Shown here: positions 1 to 11,029 of the stretch, in pieces
Numbering within the stretch: position 1 is the first letter of the stretch
Layout: every line of letters begins with the position of its first letter
Source of the DNA: Lucifuga dentata
Taxonomy: Eukaryota > Chordata > Actinopteri > Ophidiiformes > Bythitidae
Assembly: GCA_014773175.1 (NCBI GenBank)
Contig: VXCM01000908.1
Location: 254,014-318,013 of the forward strand
Direction: 5' to 3'
Length of the DNA stretch: 64,000 nucleotides
Program-made: the position numbers and the translations under genes
Notes under the pieces: generated by a model
Told to the model about the DNA's origin: nothing
Databases searched by the model: none
What the model saw: only the letters and a program-made list of their open reading frames with translations

Positions 1-420
1 AAACTGCATAATCCACGTCTCTGCTGTCCATCGATATGATCAGTGTGTTTGCTTTGAAAGGGTTCTATGCACACTTTGATGCTTTCTAATGCTGTGTAAC
101 TATAATTTTACAGTAAATTTAGCAGACTTTTCACATCACTGCATTGCTTTTATCACCCTTCAGTGAATGATGACACCAAAGCATGAAATAATGATAAACT
201 GTTCAATTTTTGAATTTCTCCTGCATGTCCTTATTCCCACCTTCCTCCAATTCTTCTCGTTATCTCCTATCAATTCTGCTGCATTCCCACTTTTCCTCTT
301 CTTTACTTTATCACTCCATCTTTCATTTCTTTGGTTGATGCTGTTTACTAAAATCAACAATGTTGTTTGTGTTTCAACTAAAAGAACCTTCCCTCTACCC
401 TTATGTCAATCTCTAATCCT

Positions 421-460
<40 letters not shown>

Positions 461-860
461 CCCCTAAGGCTATAGAATTACACAATAACAGACTGTGACA
501 TTTAACGAGAAAGACGTGTGGAGCTGTTACACCCACAAAACACCAGAGACTGGCTGTAATCTAAATAAACTAGACGGTGTAAAACAATTGTACTTGGTCT
601 GACTGTCGCAAGTGGAGCTGGAGCCTTTTTCCCCACATGATTACTTATCTTTTTGTCACTCCATTTCAGGTGTGGGAAAATGTAAAGACTTTCATACAGC
701 AAATAACAAGAATAACAAATAACAAATAACAGCTCAAATAACAGCTTCTGCCATAGACCTTCACCGCATGAACTGATGCTATAAGCTAAGGTGTATGTGT
801 ATCCGTGTGTATGTGTGTGACACGAAATGAAACAAATGAAAATGGGGGGAGGGGGCACAG
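1..860. other. 5' flank, no gene seen
   Basis: AT-rich flank upstream of the receptor gene. It holds a (TC)n tract at about 428-460 and no exon, RNA gene or transposon that I can recognise. The open frames here are low-complexity and do not resemble protein families. Confidence 0.5.
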
Positions 861-1132
861 CTTATGAGCATTTGAAGGGTCCCTAATGTTGGTCCCTCTC
901 GTTCTCCTCCCCATTTTCTCTCTGGCTGCTGAGCAAGAGACACCTTCTCCCGCCTGACTCAGATCACTGCAGCTACAACATCAGCTGCTACAAAGCTCTG
1001 AATCCGAGATTCAACAGGAGTAAAGGAAAGCAAAGAAGACAAAGGAAGAACAAGAAGATCAGCTGGGGTGCAAGCCTGAGGAGCATCACACAGGGATATT
1101 TGCAGTGTATCATATTTTAAACATCAGCACAG
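861..1132 (+). promoter_or_regulatory. Candidate promoter and non-coding first exon of the prlhr-like gene
   Basis: A purine-rich, less AT-rich stretch ends in a good splice donor (CACAG|GTAAGA, GT at 1133). The first receptor coding exon begins after a matching acceptor (TTTTCAG, ending 6897) with 16 nt of leader before its ATG, so an upstream untranslated exon is expected. An AP-1 consensus (TGACTCA) lies at 955-961. The transcription start cannot be placed from sequence alone. That this exon belongs to the receptor is inferred from orientation and splice-site compatibility only. Confidence 0.35.
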
Positions 1133-2442
1133 GTAAGATACTCTCAATTCACTGTATGCATTGACACAGGCACACATGCATACACACACACAATAGCAAC
1201 ACTTTTTCACAAATGTTCTCCAAACGTTTTTTTTTTTTTTTTTTTTTACCTGTCTTTGTTTCTATAACTGATTAATGACAATTGTGAAATATAAAATCTG
1301 CTTTTATTATCTAATTAGTAGTTTGCTTAATCAATTGCTATAATTAAAAGAAAGTCAATGCAGATAATGTGAGATAATGCAAACTAACGCCTCATGGAAA
1401 AGGACTAACATCACAGCTGCTACAAAGGTGAGTCACATTAGGCTGAATGACAGACAGCAGTGTTTAAAATTCAGAAAGAATAATAATAATAATAACAATA
1501 ATAAGCATTTTTTTTTAAATATAATTGACGTTGGTCATTTTAAGTCTCATTGATGGGAACTAATTGAATTGGCATTAGCTCATGTCTTAGATATATTTTA
1601 AATCCAGTCTGATACTACGTGATTAATCAGCTTTTGTGTGTTTCAGTATATTTCATGTTTCTATTGTTTTACTTTTATGTTTTATTACTTTATAGCTTTA
1701 TAATTTTATTATTTCATTGTTTTATCTTTTCTACACTTTGCACTGTTTTGCTGTTGCCTGCTGATGTGTGTGTTTGTTGGCTGCTATCTTGATTCTCTTG
1801 CAAAGATGATTTTTGTTCTCAGTGAGATTAATCTGCATAAACAAAGTTTGATGATGGTGTTTGTGGCATTTTCAGACATTATATTTGAACTACATGTTTT
1901 GTAGGTTAAAGTAGTTTAGTGCTTCATATGTTACACATAAACACACATACATTAGAATTATGTATTAGTATATGCACAAGATAAATGTAGTAGAGAAATT
2001 GTATGAAATTGACCATAATCATGTACGATGAAATACATTTGACACCTTTTATTTTGACTAAAGTTTGTATATTTTACAACATACATAATTTTTCTAGATG
2101 TTTTATAGGAAGTCAAGACAGAATAAATTGCGAAACACGGACAGATTACATCAGTAAAATGGTCATAGGCTGAAACTCGCCAGCAGACACATGCAGTGTG
2201 TGTGTTTCCCATACACTTATTTGGTGCAGCAAAGTGTGAGTAACTCATTTCATAACTATTGCCACTTGTCTGTTAGGCTGTTTTTCAAATTACATCAAAT
2301 CAAATTAAGGTGTTACCTGTTTGTAATTTCCTCAAAAGAAAGTGTGCTGCCATAAACAAAACTATCTTTGATTTTTTTCTGTAGAGGGCGAATAAGTTTC
2401 TATACAATAACTCATCCAGTAGTGTTGTAAAGTAGACGTGTA

Positions 2443-2491
<49 letters not shown>

Positions 2492-5400
2492 AAAGGATTA
2501 CGCCATGTCAGACGAGTTAAATGTAAAACAGTGTCACGTGTTTCTGGAAAAATCATCTGGAAGCCAAACAAGAACAAAAATGGATGTTGTGGAAACAACA
2601 TGAATATGGAAGCTTTTTGAATTTGAGAGCTATAAGAATTAGTCAAGCTATGATTTTTAATTTTTCCTATGATATATTACACGAATGCACTTTCTCACCA
2701 TATTGCAGCATCCAGGCTAATTGCTAACATGACCAATTTGAAGCAAAGTTTGAAGTGGTGATTTAGTTAAAAAGTTAACCACCATATTTATTAAGTTTTT
2801 CTTAGCTTAAATACAGTAGGCATATGTCCATGTGTTTGAACCTTTTAACACATGCTGGGTTGTTCTTTGGTAGAGCAAATGCTGTTAGAGCAACTCTGAC
2901 CTCTTAATGAGAGGATCACCACATGATAAGACTCAGCCAGCAGTTGCTAATTCCATTCCATTTAAAAAAAATCTTGACTCAATATGAAATTTTAGAATAT
3001 TTTTTAATCATCTAGCACTCAGTATGAGGTTTGAATATTCACCTCACATCCATCATTTAACTGGAAACAAGCTAAACTATGAATGTTCCACTGATTGCTG
3101 CAATGCAAAGTAAAAACAAAAGTGCAGGCCTCTGAGGAACCAAATACAATGCACTATCTTCCCAGAAAAGAGTTTCCAAACCTTTTTTCTACACTTTTTT
3201 TTTTTTCAAAATCCACTACTATGATGACTAAAAATTATAAAATCTTACACCAGTGTTTGATGTATTCATTCAAATACTGACATCTGACAGGCACAAATGA
3301 AACCAATAAAAATGAACTGCATAAATAAAAACTCTTAAGAACTTCATCCATAAAAACTGTAAGACCTGTAATATATACTGTAGTTTTGATTTTTTCCAAG
3401 GCACATCTGGGCAGCTCAGTTCAAATCTCTGCCTTAGAAGTCACAGCGTCAGAATTGCATATAATCAGCTGATATTTGTTTCATATTTACCAGCCTCTGC
3501 CTCAGGCTGTCTATAAATGTCTCAGGAGATATTGCATAATTAAAAATAAGGCTAATATAATAATATGGTCAGTGTAAAAGAAAACAGAGAGCAAAAAAAC
3601 AAACAAAAAAAAAAAAAAAANAAAAAAAAAAAAAAACAGTAGATATTAATAAAAATATAGAAACAGACACAATGGAAGCAAACAAAGGGATCAGGAGTCC
3701 TTCATGTTTTGCATTTTGAGGGTTCTCAATTCTCATCACACCTCAGAAATTAAATGCAGGGCCTGGATTACATTCATAAAGGCCATGGCAACAGCGTTAC
3801 CAGGCAAGGGAGGGTTCTTCTAAGCTGACAGATAAGGTGGACAGCATGAGACCAAACAGAGTCCAAAAACATATCCCTGCTGTTGAATATGGGCACCTGC
3901 ATACCAAATTTTAAATTAAAGAGATGATGGAGTCTGCCGTGGAGCGAGGCTCACTCTGAAGTGGAGAGCCGTGCTGAAGCTCTGCTGGTAAGTGAGGGGG
4001 GATGAATTTTATATCGAAAAATTTCCAACACTTCCTCCAAAATGATTTCACCAATGCACTATTGAATCACTGATATGAATCCATCTGCTAAACAATTCAT
4101 CAGCTTGATCTCAGTATTGAACACGAATTTTGAAAAGGTCAGCTTAAAATGTCACTTCTGCCCATTGAATAAATAGGTTTTGATTGGAGCCCAGGTGTCT
4201 ACATCATCTAAATACGCACAGTATTATGACTGGATATCGATTCTGACCTCCAAATTCAAGTTCGATTTTCAAAGTCCTGATTTGATTAAATGCTGAAAAA
4301 AAAAATAAAAAATTATGGTTATGTCTTCTAAATTACGTTATTGTATAAAAAAGTGAAGACATTCTTTCAAAATATATATATTGAAAACTTAATATATTAA
4401 AGGAAATCATTCCCAGCTGTCAGGTTCAGCCTAACCTTCTTCATCCTTGGATTAACAAAAAAAAAAAAAACACTAACAAAATTTACAATTTACAAATAAA
4501 GTTACATAAACACATCCATATTTGAAAATGTACAACATAAAAATAATAAAACATCACTATATATACACTGGATGAACATATGCAGATAATATGAAACTTA
4601 ACACAATTTCCCATTGGGCTACATCATGTGTGTGACACCATTTTCATGGACACTGAAGGTTTTCAGTCCCAAAAAAACAACACGCCAGCTTATTTCAGTA
4701 ATCACAAGACCCTCAGTTGGAAAGAAAGAGTTAATCAGTGAATTTATCTCACAAAGGGTATAGTCAACTTGAAAACCTGCAGCATCTTGGTCCTCCATGA
4801 AACTGATTTGACACTCATGCTCTTATCTTGATACACCTGGGAACCAGTTTTAAACACGGATAAGACTGATCTTGACAAGAATATGTCAGAAATGAGGCCA
4901 AGCAAAATCAAAAGACAGCAGGAAAAAAATACATTCAGTACATCATTGTTTGCATTGGTTGTTTCCGAGAGTTATTCGTGTGCGGTGGGAATTTCTGAAA
5001 TCCAGCAATTGAGACTCTAACATCTGGTTATTTAAGTTGCTTTCCAGTCTCAAGGTTTAGACATGAATGCACTATTCTTACAGACCTGGCAGTTGATTTG
5101 CACTTTGATTTAGTTTCTATACAGACTTCTGAAAGACACACATTTTTAAAAATAAAAATGTATTTGATTGGATCTACCAAAGAAAAAAAACACAAAATTT
5201 GTGGCGAAAACTCAGAGATGTTTTCAGAATAAAAAGAGGTTGAAAGAGAAAGAAAACCTTTGGAAGCTGAACCAGGACTACAGAAGAGTGATTGCAGTGT
5301 TTACTACTAAATGCCAAAGATAAAAGCAACTGAGTGGAGAGCAGCTACTCTAGCCTGCCTGAAAACAGAAAACAGAGAGAATTCATGGTCCACAGTTGGC

Positions 5401-6897
5401 AGATATAGCAAGAAACAACACATTTTCTAACAGTACTGACAAAAATACTGGTTGCTATAGAAGCTTTGAAAATTCATCTCCATCCATTTTGTGCTATTCA
5501 GTCAGTAGAATGTTATGACGCCACCGGAAGAGAGGAAAATCACAGTTTGGATATCTTTATTGATTAGGTGTTAAGTCATCAGCCCGTCTGACAGAGTAAA
5601 CGGAAAGAGACATTAACCCCAACACACTAAGTCTTAAATAATGTTATTTCAAGTTGACAGGCATAGATTGGAAATGTTAGTTTATGATTTCGGTAGTTAA
5701 ATCACAGTGTAGGCTGCTGACAAAATGAATTAAGTAACTGAATTATGTCATTAAACTGATGGTTACCAATACTGAAGTACTTCATATGTTATGTAATTCC
5801 TGCAATGCAATCAAGTGCAGTTTTCCTTGTTTTAGGAATTTTCCTGAAAGCTTCAGTACCTTGATAAAAAAAAAAAAAAGNAAAAAAAAAAAAAAAGTGA
5901 GGTAGATCATTGTACTAGTATTAATTCCAGAAAATTCTTCAGTCATGCGATTTGTACTGAAGACAAATGAAATAATCTTGAGGCCTCAGCATGTTCCAAA
6001 AGAACGAGGTTGTGCAACATGTTGCTAATGGGTAAAGTGTGTTTACCCATTCTGAATGATTACATTTGAAGGTGGTGCAGCGCCATAGATAGGGGAGGGG
6101 TTGTTAACAGGAATTCTGTGTTTTCTGTGTCTCCATAATCTCAACTCAGTCTTATAAATGTGGATGATGGACCCTTTCACTTCTCTCCACGAAGTTACTC
6201 ATTGTAACTCATTCACTGCACAGGGTTCAACACGAGGACAGTGACAGGAGTCGTTATGTGAAAAGAGACGAGAAGAGAGTTTGAGGGAGAATTTAAAATT
6301 TTTCACTTTCACACCTCAACACACCTGGTCAATCACTGCATTAAGTGGGTGTGACTGCAAATTTTTTCTGACTTAGCTCCCCCATTCTATAGTCAGAAAG
6401 GCTGTTTCAGACTCAATCCGACAGGTGCCTCGTTTGAAGAATGTAGGGTATTTGGATTTAATAATAGACTAACAGACTGGTTAAGACAGAGATTTGTTTT
6501 AGTATTGTGAAATTCATTTACACCTTAATCCTTTTGTGTGGGAGAGAGGAAGATGAAGCACATAAAACTTTGCCCCTACATGCTGAGATACGGTGGTTGT
6601 CATGTGGCCAAGTGGATTTATGGGGGGGTGTTTTCTTTTAAATGAAGGAAAAATTATTCCAATTCCTGTAAGATTGCAACAGACTGTCAGGGAAGCTAAA
6701 TGATACTTTTTGGATGAAAACATGTATTCCAACTGACATATTCACTCTCCTGTGAGACGAACCAGCAACTGGAAGCTTATTGATAGTATCTAGTTTGCAG
6801 GGATTTATGATCACCAAGCAAATATATATGTAACAAAACACAAAATGATATTATCTCAATCAAAACTTGTCTGGCCATGTTCTTCCTTATTTTTCAG
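1133..6897 (+). other. Probable first intron of prlhr-like gene
   Basis: 5.8 kb without a recognisable coding exon. It contains poly-T (about 1227-1247), a (TG)n tract (2441-2490), A-rich runs and two single-N gaps within poly-A (3621 and 5881). No transposon termini were recognised. Confidence 0.4.
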
Positions 6898-6913
6898 GTT
6901 TATCTGCTGAGAG

Positions 6914-7376
6914 ATGGATATCTTCATGGGTGAGGGGTTCACTGGAACTAGTAACGCCAGCCACGCAGCAGAGCGAGAAAGACTAGAAGGAACCAAAAGT
7001 CAGGGATTCAACTACAGTGACTCCCTGGACATGTTTATAGGCATGGAGCTTCTCCTACGTTTCAAGCCTCTCTTCCTGCCACTCTACTGCCTGGTTGTGG
7101 TTGTGGCGGGTGTTGGAAACTCCTTCCTGTTGGCCTGCATCTTGGCAGACAAAAAGCTCCACAACGCCACTAACTTTTTTATTGGTAACTTAGCGGCTGG
7201 TGACCTGCTGATGTGTCTGAGTTGTGTTCCACTGACGGTGTCTTATGCCTTCGACAGCCACGGCTGGGCTTTTGGAAGACCTCTCTGCTATCTGGTCCCC
7301 TTGCTGCAATGTGCCACTGTATTTGCATCAGTTCTTTCCCTCACTGCCATTGCTGTGGACCGCTACATTGTTGTAG
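6914..7376 (+). CDS. prlhr: prlhr-like coding exon 1 (N-terminus to TM3 DRY)
   Basis: Encodes the extracellular N-terminus and helices 1-3. It ends at the first base of a codon (GTA G|GTAGGA). ATG 6914 is the first ATG after the acceptor at 6897. Reading past the donor gives only a few residues and a stop. Confidence 0.85.
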
Positions 7377-10300
7377 GTAGGAGCAGGATTTGATATACTG
7401 CCAGTTTATTAGGTACACCTACACAGTTCAATATCCAATAACCCTACAGTAAGTCCTAACAATACACACCTAATTGTATGTACTGTCTGTGTGTATTTTT
7501 CTCACAGCTTACCCAGTACAGAGGAGGATCTCAGTGTGGGGCTGTGGGGCAGTGACTTTGGGTGTCTGGATTTTATCGCTGGCCCTGGCTGCCCCTCCGT
7601 GTCTCTACACACGCTATTTGGACCTGCGACCCAGTGGCTTTAACCTGGTTGTGTGTGAGGAATTCTGGCCAAATAGCAGCAATCTGCGCTTGCTGTATTC
7701 TTGCTTTATTCTCACAGCCTCCTACATGATCCCACTGCTGTCGGTCTGTGTATCCTACTGTGCCATCACTGTCAGTCTAAAACACTATGCAGTACCTGGA
7801 GAACCATCCCACAGCCAGCAGCGCTGGAGCCAAAAGAGGAAGAAGACCTTCTCACTATTGGTGGCCTCAGTGCTGGCTTTCGCCCTTTGTTGGCTGCCTC
7901 TGCAAGTGAGTTAAAGAGCTGATATTAAATTGAAAACTAAAGCCAAATTTTTGCCAAAAAAGGTGGTACGCTTATCTAACTTTTTCAATGTCATATGAGA
8001 AAGATTTTGTTTTAGGAGGCAGGATTGGAAAGGAGATCAAGTTTGCATTTATCTATAGCAATCTACTGGTAAATCATAAACTCCACTGCAAGAAAGTCAT
8101 AAAGACATCTTAAGTGATCATATGATTATTAACTTGTATGCATCACTGGCAACAGAAACTAATCAAAACAGAAGAGCTTAAACAAAACGGCCTCAACTTT
8201 GTGACCTGGACATCATGCGACCTCAACAAACCAGATCTATTCTTTTTAAAGAAATTAATCTGTGGATTTAAAAAGAGATTCCATTGATTCAAACACAAAA
8301 TCCCAACAAAATATGGTAGACTAAACATATTCTAAGTAGCCGAAGCTAGTAGAGCAGCAATGACCGTAAATGACACAGTTCAGCAAACGAAGTGTTCTAT
8401 TCTGCAGTAATGTGCGGTGAAATCTTTGCCTGGGTAGGCAGTGACCTATCAGTGTGGCATCTGACTACATTCAATTAACAAAGCAGCCCAAGTTCATATT
8501 ACGCATGGATAATAAACAANATCTGACTACATTCAATTAACAAAGCAGCCCAAGTTCATATTACGCATGGATAATAAACAATAAACACCTTTGTGTGGGA
8601 ACAGGTGAGAGACAGAAATAAATCTTGGTGCCAGTGCGCCAATAAGTAGAAAACAGCTTTTTCACTGCTAGAAAATATGCGCAAAAACATACTGACAGCC
8701 ACACACAATCAGAAACTGGTGACGCTGCACCATGGATAAAGAGAAACAAGAGAAAGAGACCTTTCTGTTTCTTTTCAGTACCAGCACGCCGATAAGTAGA
8801 AAACAGCTCATCCACTCCTACAAAATGCACCAAAGCCACACACACGGTGCACCAGTAGCCTAACATCACACAACATACACAAGTGCAATAAAAGCGTTTT
8901 TAAAAGTGATACATATTTTTTAAAGGGATAACTTACTTTATTTGTAGATGAAGTCCATGCGCCTATCCCTCAGGACAAAGATGTCAAAGATTTTGTTGTA
9001 AAAGTCCTCCTTGTTAGGTCCATTCCTCAGTTTCAAGTGTCTCCTTTTCAATGGAAATACAGTAAGAGCCAAGGACGAAAGTCTGTCTGTTCCATTCTGT
9101 TATGGCTGTATGTCTTTATCCGCTTTAGCGCTGAAAAGGTCCTTTTGAAAAGAGTAGGCATGGAAAACAAAAAAGCTTGCTAGTCTGGTTGCAGCCACAT
9201 AGCTAGTCCTTCTTCTGGTACCACTCTGTTTGAAAAGTTCTTGTAATCTTTTGCCCCTTCCGCTGGGTAAGATCCTGCAGGTCGGGTGTTAGTTTCCCAT
9301 TAGCGACCACAGCTCTTTTTTTCTTCATAAGACAATGTTGAAAATCTTTTTAAGTAAGAAATAACCATGTTGAACAGCCGCCGTTGGGCTATCAGCCCAC
9401 TAGCGCGACGCTAGCAGGTGCTACTGGGAAGCCGGCGCGTAGCGTGAGAGAGTGTATATCACGTGACATGAGGCAAGGTCCCTCTCTGCCTCGTCGTTTA
9501 TCATTCAACAGTGTGAGAACCGACTGCGCATGCGCAAATCTACGTAACCGTTGGCCTTTGCGCTAAGCCCGCAGACAGAGGCACAGACAGCCTCTGCCTC
9601 AGCGCCCATGGCGTTGAACGAGGTGCATTCAGGGCCGGCAGTTTTTCGGAGCTAGCGGTTGCAAAAGAAACATATACTTTCAAAACAACTATTCTGACTC
9701 ATTTTATTGTATGTGTAAGCCTGAGACAAATTATGAATAATGAAATTTTAAAATAAAATTAATAAAATTATGTATATGAAGAAATTATCAATAAATACAA
9801 CTATCATGCAGTCTCAACATTTCTTTTTGTTTTTGGTGAGTGAGGCACTGCCTACCCTGACTGCATGTCACTGCTATTCTGATACCTTCATCACTGAGGC
9901 CTGGAATCTATGATTGCATTTCTTATAGCATGAGCTACAGTTAAGTTGGAAAACAGCAATACTAGCTGTTGTTGGCTTATTTCCTCATCACAAGTGGTGA
10001 TGTAAATCTGCAGGAGTCTAATGTTTTACTACAAATGAGGCAATCCTGGACTGTTGCACTTTGGCTTTTTTAAATGATAACATGAGGAACAATGAAATGA
10101 GTAACAAGAGCTGCTCATGAAAGATTACAACTCATAGCCACAGCACAGATGTTACAGCACATTCTCCCTTATCTCAGAGGTTTTAATGAGCATCAGGCTC
10201 TCTCTTGCCTCTTACTTAATCTGTAACTTCAGGGATTAAGTTGTGCACATTATGTGCTGAGGATAATTTACAAGAAACAGAAAAACTAAAGTGTTTCTGT

Positions 10301-10475
10301 GTTTCAAACATTTTGTCAACCCATATTTATATTGAAAGGTGCTTATCTAAGCTCAAATTATCACATTAACACACCACATAGAGTACACGTTACTGTAAAA
10401 ACGAAAAAGACACAATCTATCCTGCAACCTGTTGAAGTCGCAGATATCCTGTCAGGGGTTTGAAGGCCTTGGTTT

Positions 10476-10528
<53 letters not shown>

Positions 10529-10532
10529 NTTT

Positions 10533-10589
<57 letters not shown>

Positions 10590-11029
10590 AACTTTGTATG
10601 TACTTTTACAACTTTGCAAAACCTCTTGATTTCAGGACAGCTTTGTGAAAAGCTTTAAAGAAGCTATACGAGTACAAATTTTAAAGCATTTTAAAACTCA
10701 CTTGTTTTCATTAAATTTTCCTGAAAAAATATTATCATATTCTAGTTTATATGTATCAGTGTTGTCGATATAGCCAGGTAATTATTTATTTTGTCACTAT
10801 GTAGGTGCTGAACCTGTTGCTGGACCTGGACCCAGACTTTCACATCATTGGGAAGCGCTACGTAAACATCTTGCAAGTCTGCTGTCACTTGGTGGCTATG
10901 AGCTCTGCTTGTTACAACCCTTTTATCTACGCGTCACTGCATAGCAAGGTGCGTATGCACCTGAAAGGCTACCTCTGGCCTTGTCGGGGGAAGATGGTGG
11001 AGAGAGCAACAGTCAGGAGCAGATCCTGA
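6914..11029 (+). CDS. prlhr: Prolactin-releasing hormone receptor-like GPCR (3 coding exons)
   Basis: Class A (rhodopsin-family) seven-helix receptor. Exons 6914-7376, 7508-7905 and 10805-11029 join in phase (1 then 0) to 361 aa, close to the usual PRLHR length. The N-terminus has NAS and NYS glycosylation sequons. Recognisable landmarks are the TM2 NLAAGD, the Cys before TM3, the DRY motif (DRYIVV) at the end of TM3, CEEFW in the second extracellular loop as in PRLHR, FALCWLPLQ in TM6, and SSACYNPFIY in TM7, which is nearly identical to PRLHR. The family binds the RFamide peptide PrRP at the plasma membrane of neurons; ligand and coupling here are inferred. The first coding intron is only 131 bp, while the second (2.9 kb) holds a hAT element. 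Several teleost prlhr paralogues exist and I cannot assign which one this is. A related neuropeptide-Y-family receptor is less likely because of the TM7 and loop-2 match. Confidence 0.85.
7508..7905 (+). CDS. prlhr: prlhr-like coding exon 2 (intracellular loop 2 to TM6)
   Basis: The acceptor is CTCACAG (ending 7507) and the donor is CAA|GTGAGT. The exon resumes after the DRY region with AYPVQRRISV, which aligns with the PRLHR loop-2 sequence. It carries helices 4-6 and a basic third loop (QKRKKTF). Confidence 0.85.
8938..9368 (-). pseudogene. Internally deleted hAT transposase remnant (TTF zinc finger joined to C-terminal dimerisation end)
   Basis: Reading the minus strand from an ATG at 9368, conceptual translation across frame breaks gives a start like YLKRFSTLSYEEKK, then a segment like LTQRKGQKITRTFQTEWY followed by a Trp-Leu/Cys and KLFCFPCLLFSK-type TTF zinc-finger remnant. 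After it, a segment resembling FSALKRIKTYSHNRMEQ leads into the hAT C-terminal dimerisation region, which ends DRRMDFIYK and stop (TAA at 8938-8940). The catalytic RNase-H-like core that should separate these parts is absent. Such deletion derivatives cannot make transposase and move only in trans. Domain identification rests on recalled family patterns, not a search. Confidence 0.7.
9371..9660. promoter_or_regulatory. CpG-rich transposon promoter block with E-box and NRF1 palindromes
   Basis: CpG-dense DNA, unlike the AT-rich surroundings, directly upstream of the transposase remnant. It contains TCACGTGA at 9459-9466, a palindromic E-box of the USF/MITF/TFEB type, and TGCGCATGCGCA at 9525-9536, a perfect palindromic NRF1 consensus. 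It is probably the ancestral hAT promoter. Any effect on prlhr is inference. Confidence 0.5.
10474..10585. repeat. (GT)n-(GA)n compound microsatellite duplicated across a gap
   Basis: TTTTGTGTG...GAGAGA occurs twice around the single N at 10529, so the second copy is probably an assembly duplicate of the same locus. It lies in the second coding intron of the prlhr-like gene. Confidence 0.8.
10805..11029 (+). CDS. prlhr: prlhr-like coding exon 3 (TM7 and C-tail)
   Basis: The acceptor is TATGTAG (ending 10804). It begins VLNLLLDLDPDFHIIGKRY, contains SSACYNPFIYASLHSKVR (TM7 NPxxY and helix 8) and ends with a short basic tail and TGA at 11027-11029. Confidence 0.85.
   Translation: MLNLLLDLDPDFHIIGKRYVNILQVCCHLVAMSSACYNPFIYASLHSKVRMHLKGYLWPCRGKMVERATVRSRS

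Larger units (their letters stand above)
8405..9873. mobile_element. Non-autonomous hAT transposon with 8-bp target duplication
   Basis: The termini are imperfect inverted repeats: CAGTAATGTGCGGTGA... at the left, and the reverse complement of the right end reads CAGTGACATGCAGTCAGG... Both share an inner GGGTAGGCAGTG block. The element is bounded by an exact direct repeat CTATTCTG (8397-8404 and 9874-9881), the 8-bp target duplication diagnostic of hAT insertion. The nominal size of 1469 bp includes a 61-bp duplication beside a single N at 8520, so the true length is probably near 1.4 kb. The inside holds a minus-strand transposase remnant and a CpG-rich block. It sits in the second coding intron of the prlhr-like gene. 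Confidence 0.88.

Noticed and set aside
2362..2646. Open frames across (TG)n/(CA)n tracts, here and at 18893-19210, 42859-43323, 51173-51523 and 56743-56976
   Set aside because: They are long because dinucleotide repeats lack stops; their proteins are repeats of Cys-Val or Thr-His.
7701..7922. Second open frame inside prlhr-like exon 2
   Set aside because: Frame-shifted shadow of the receptor exon.
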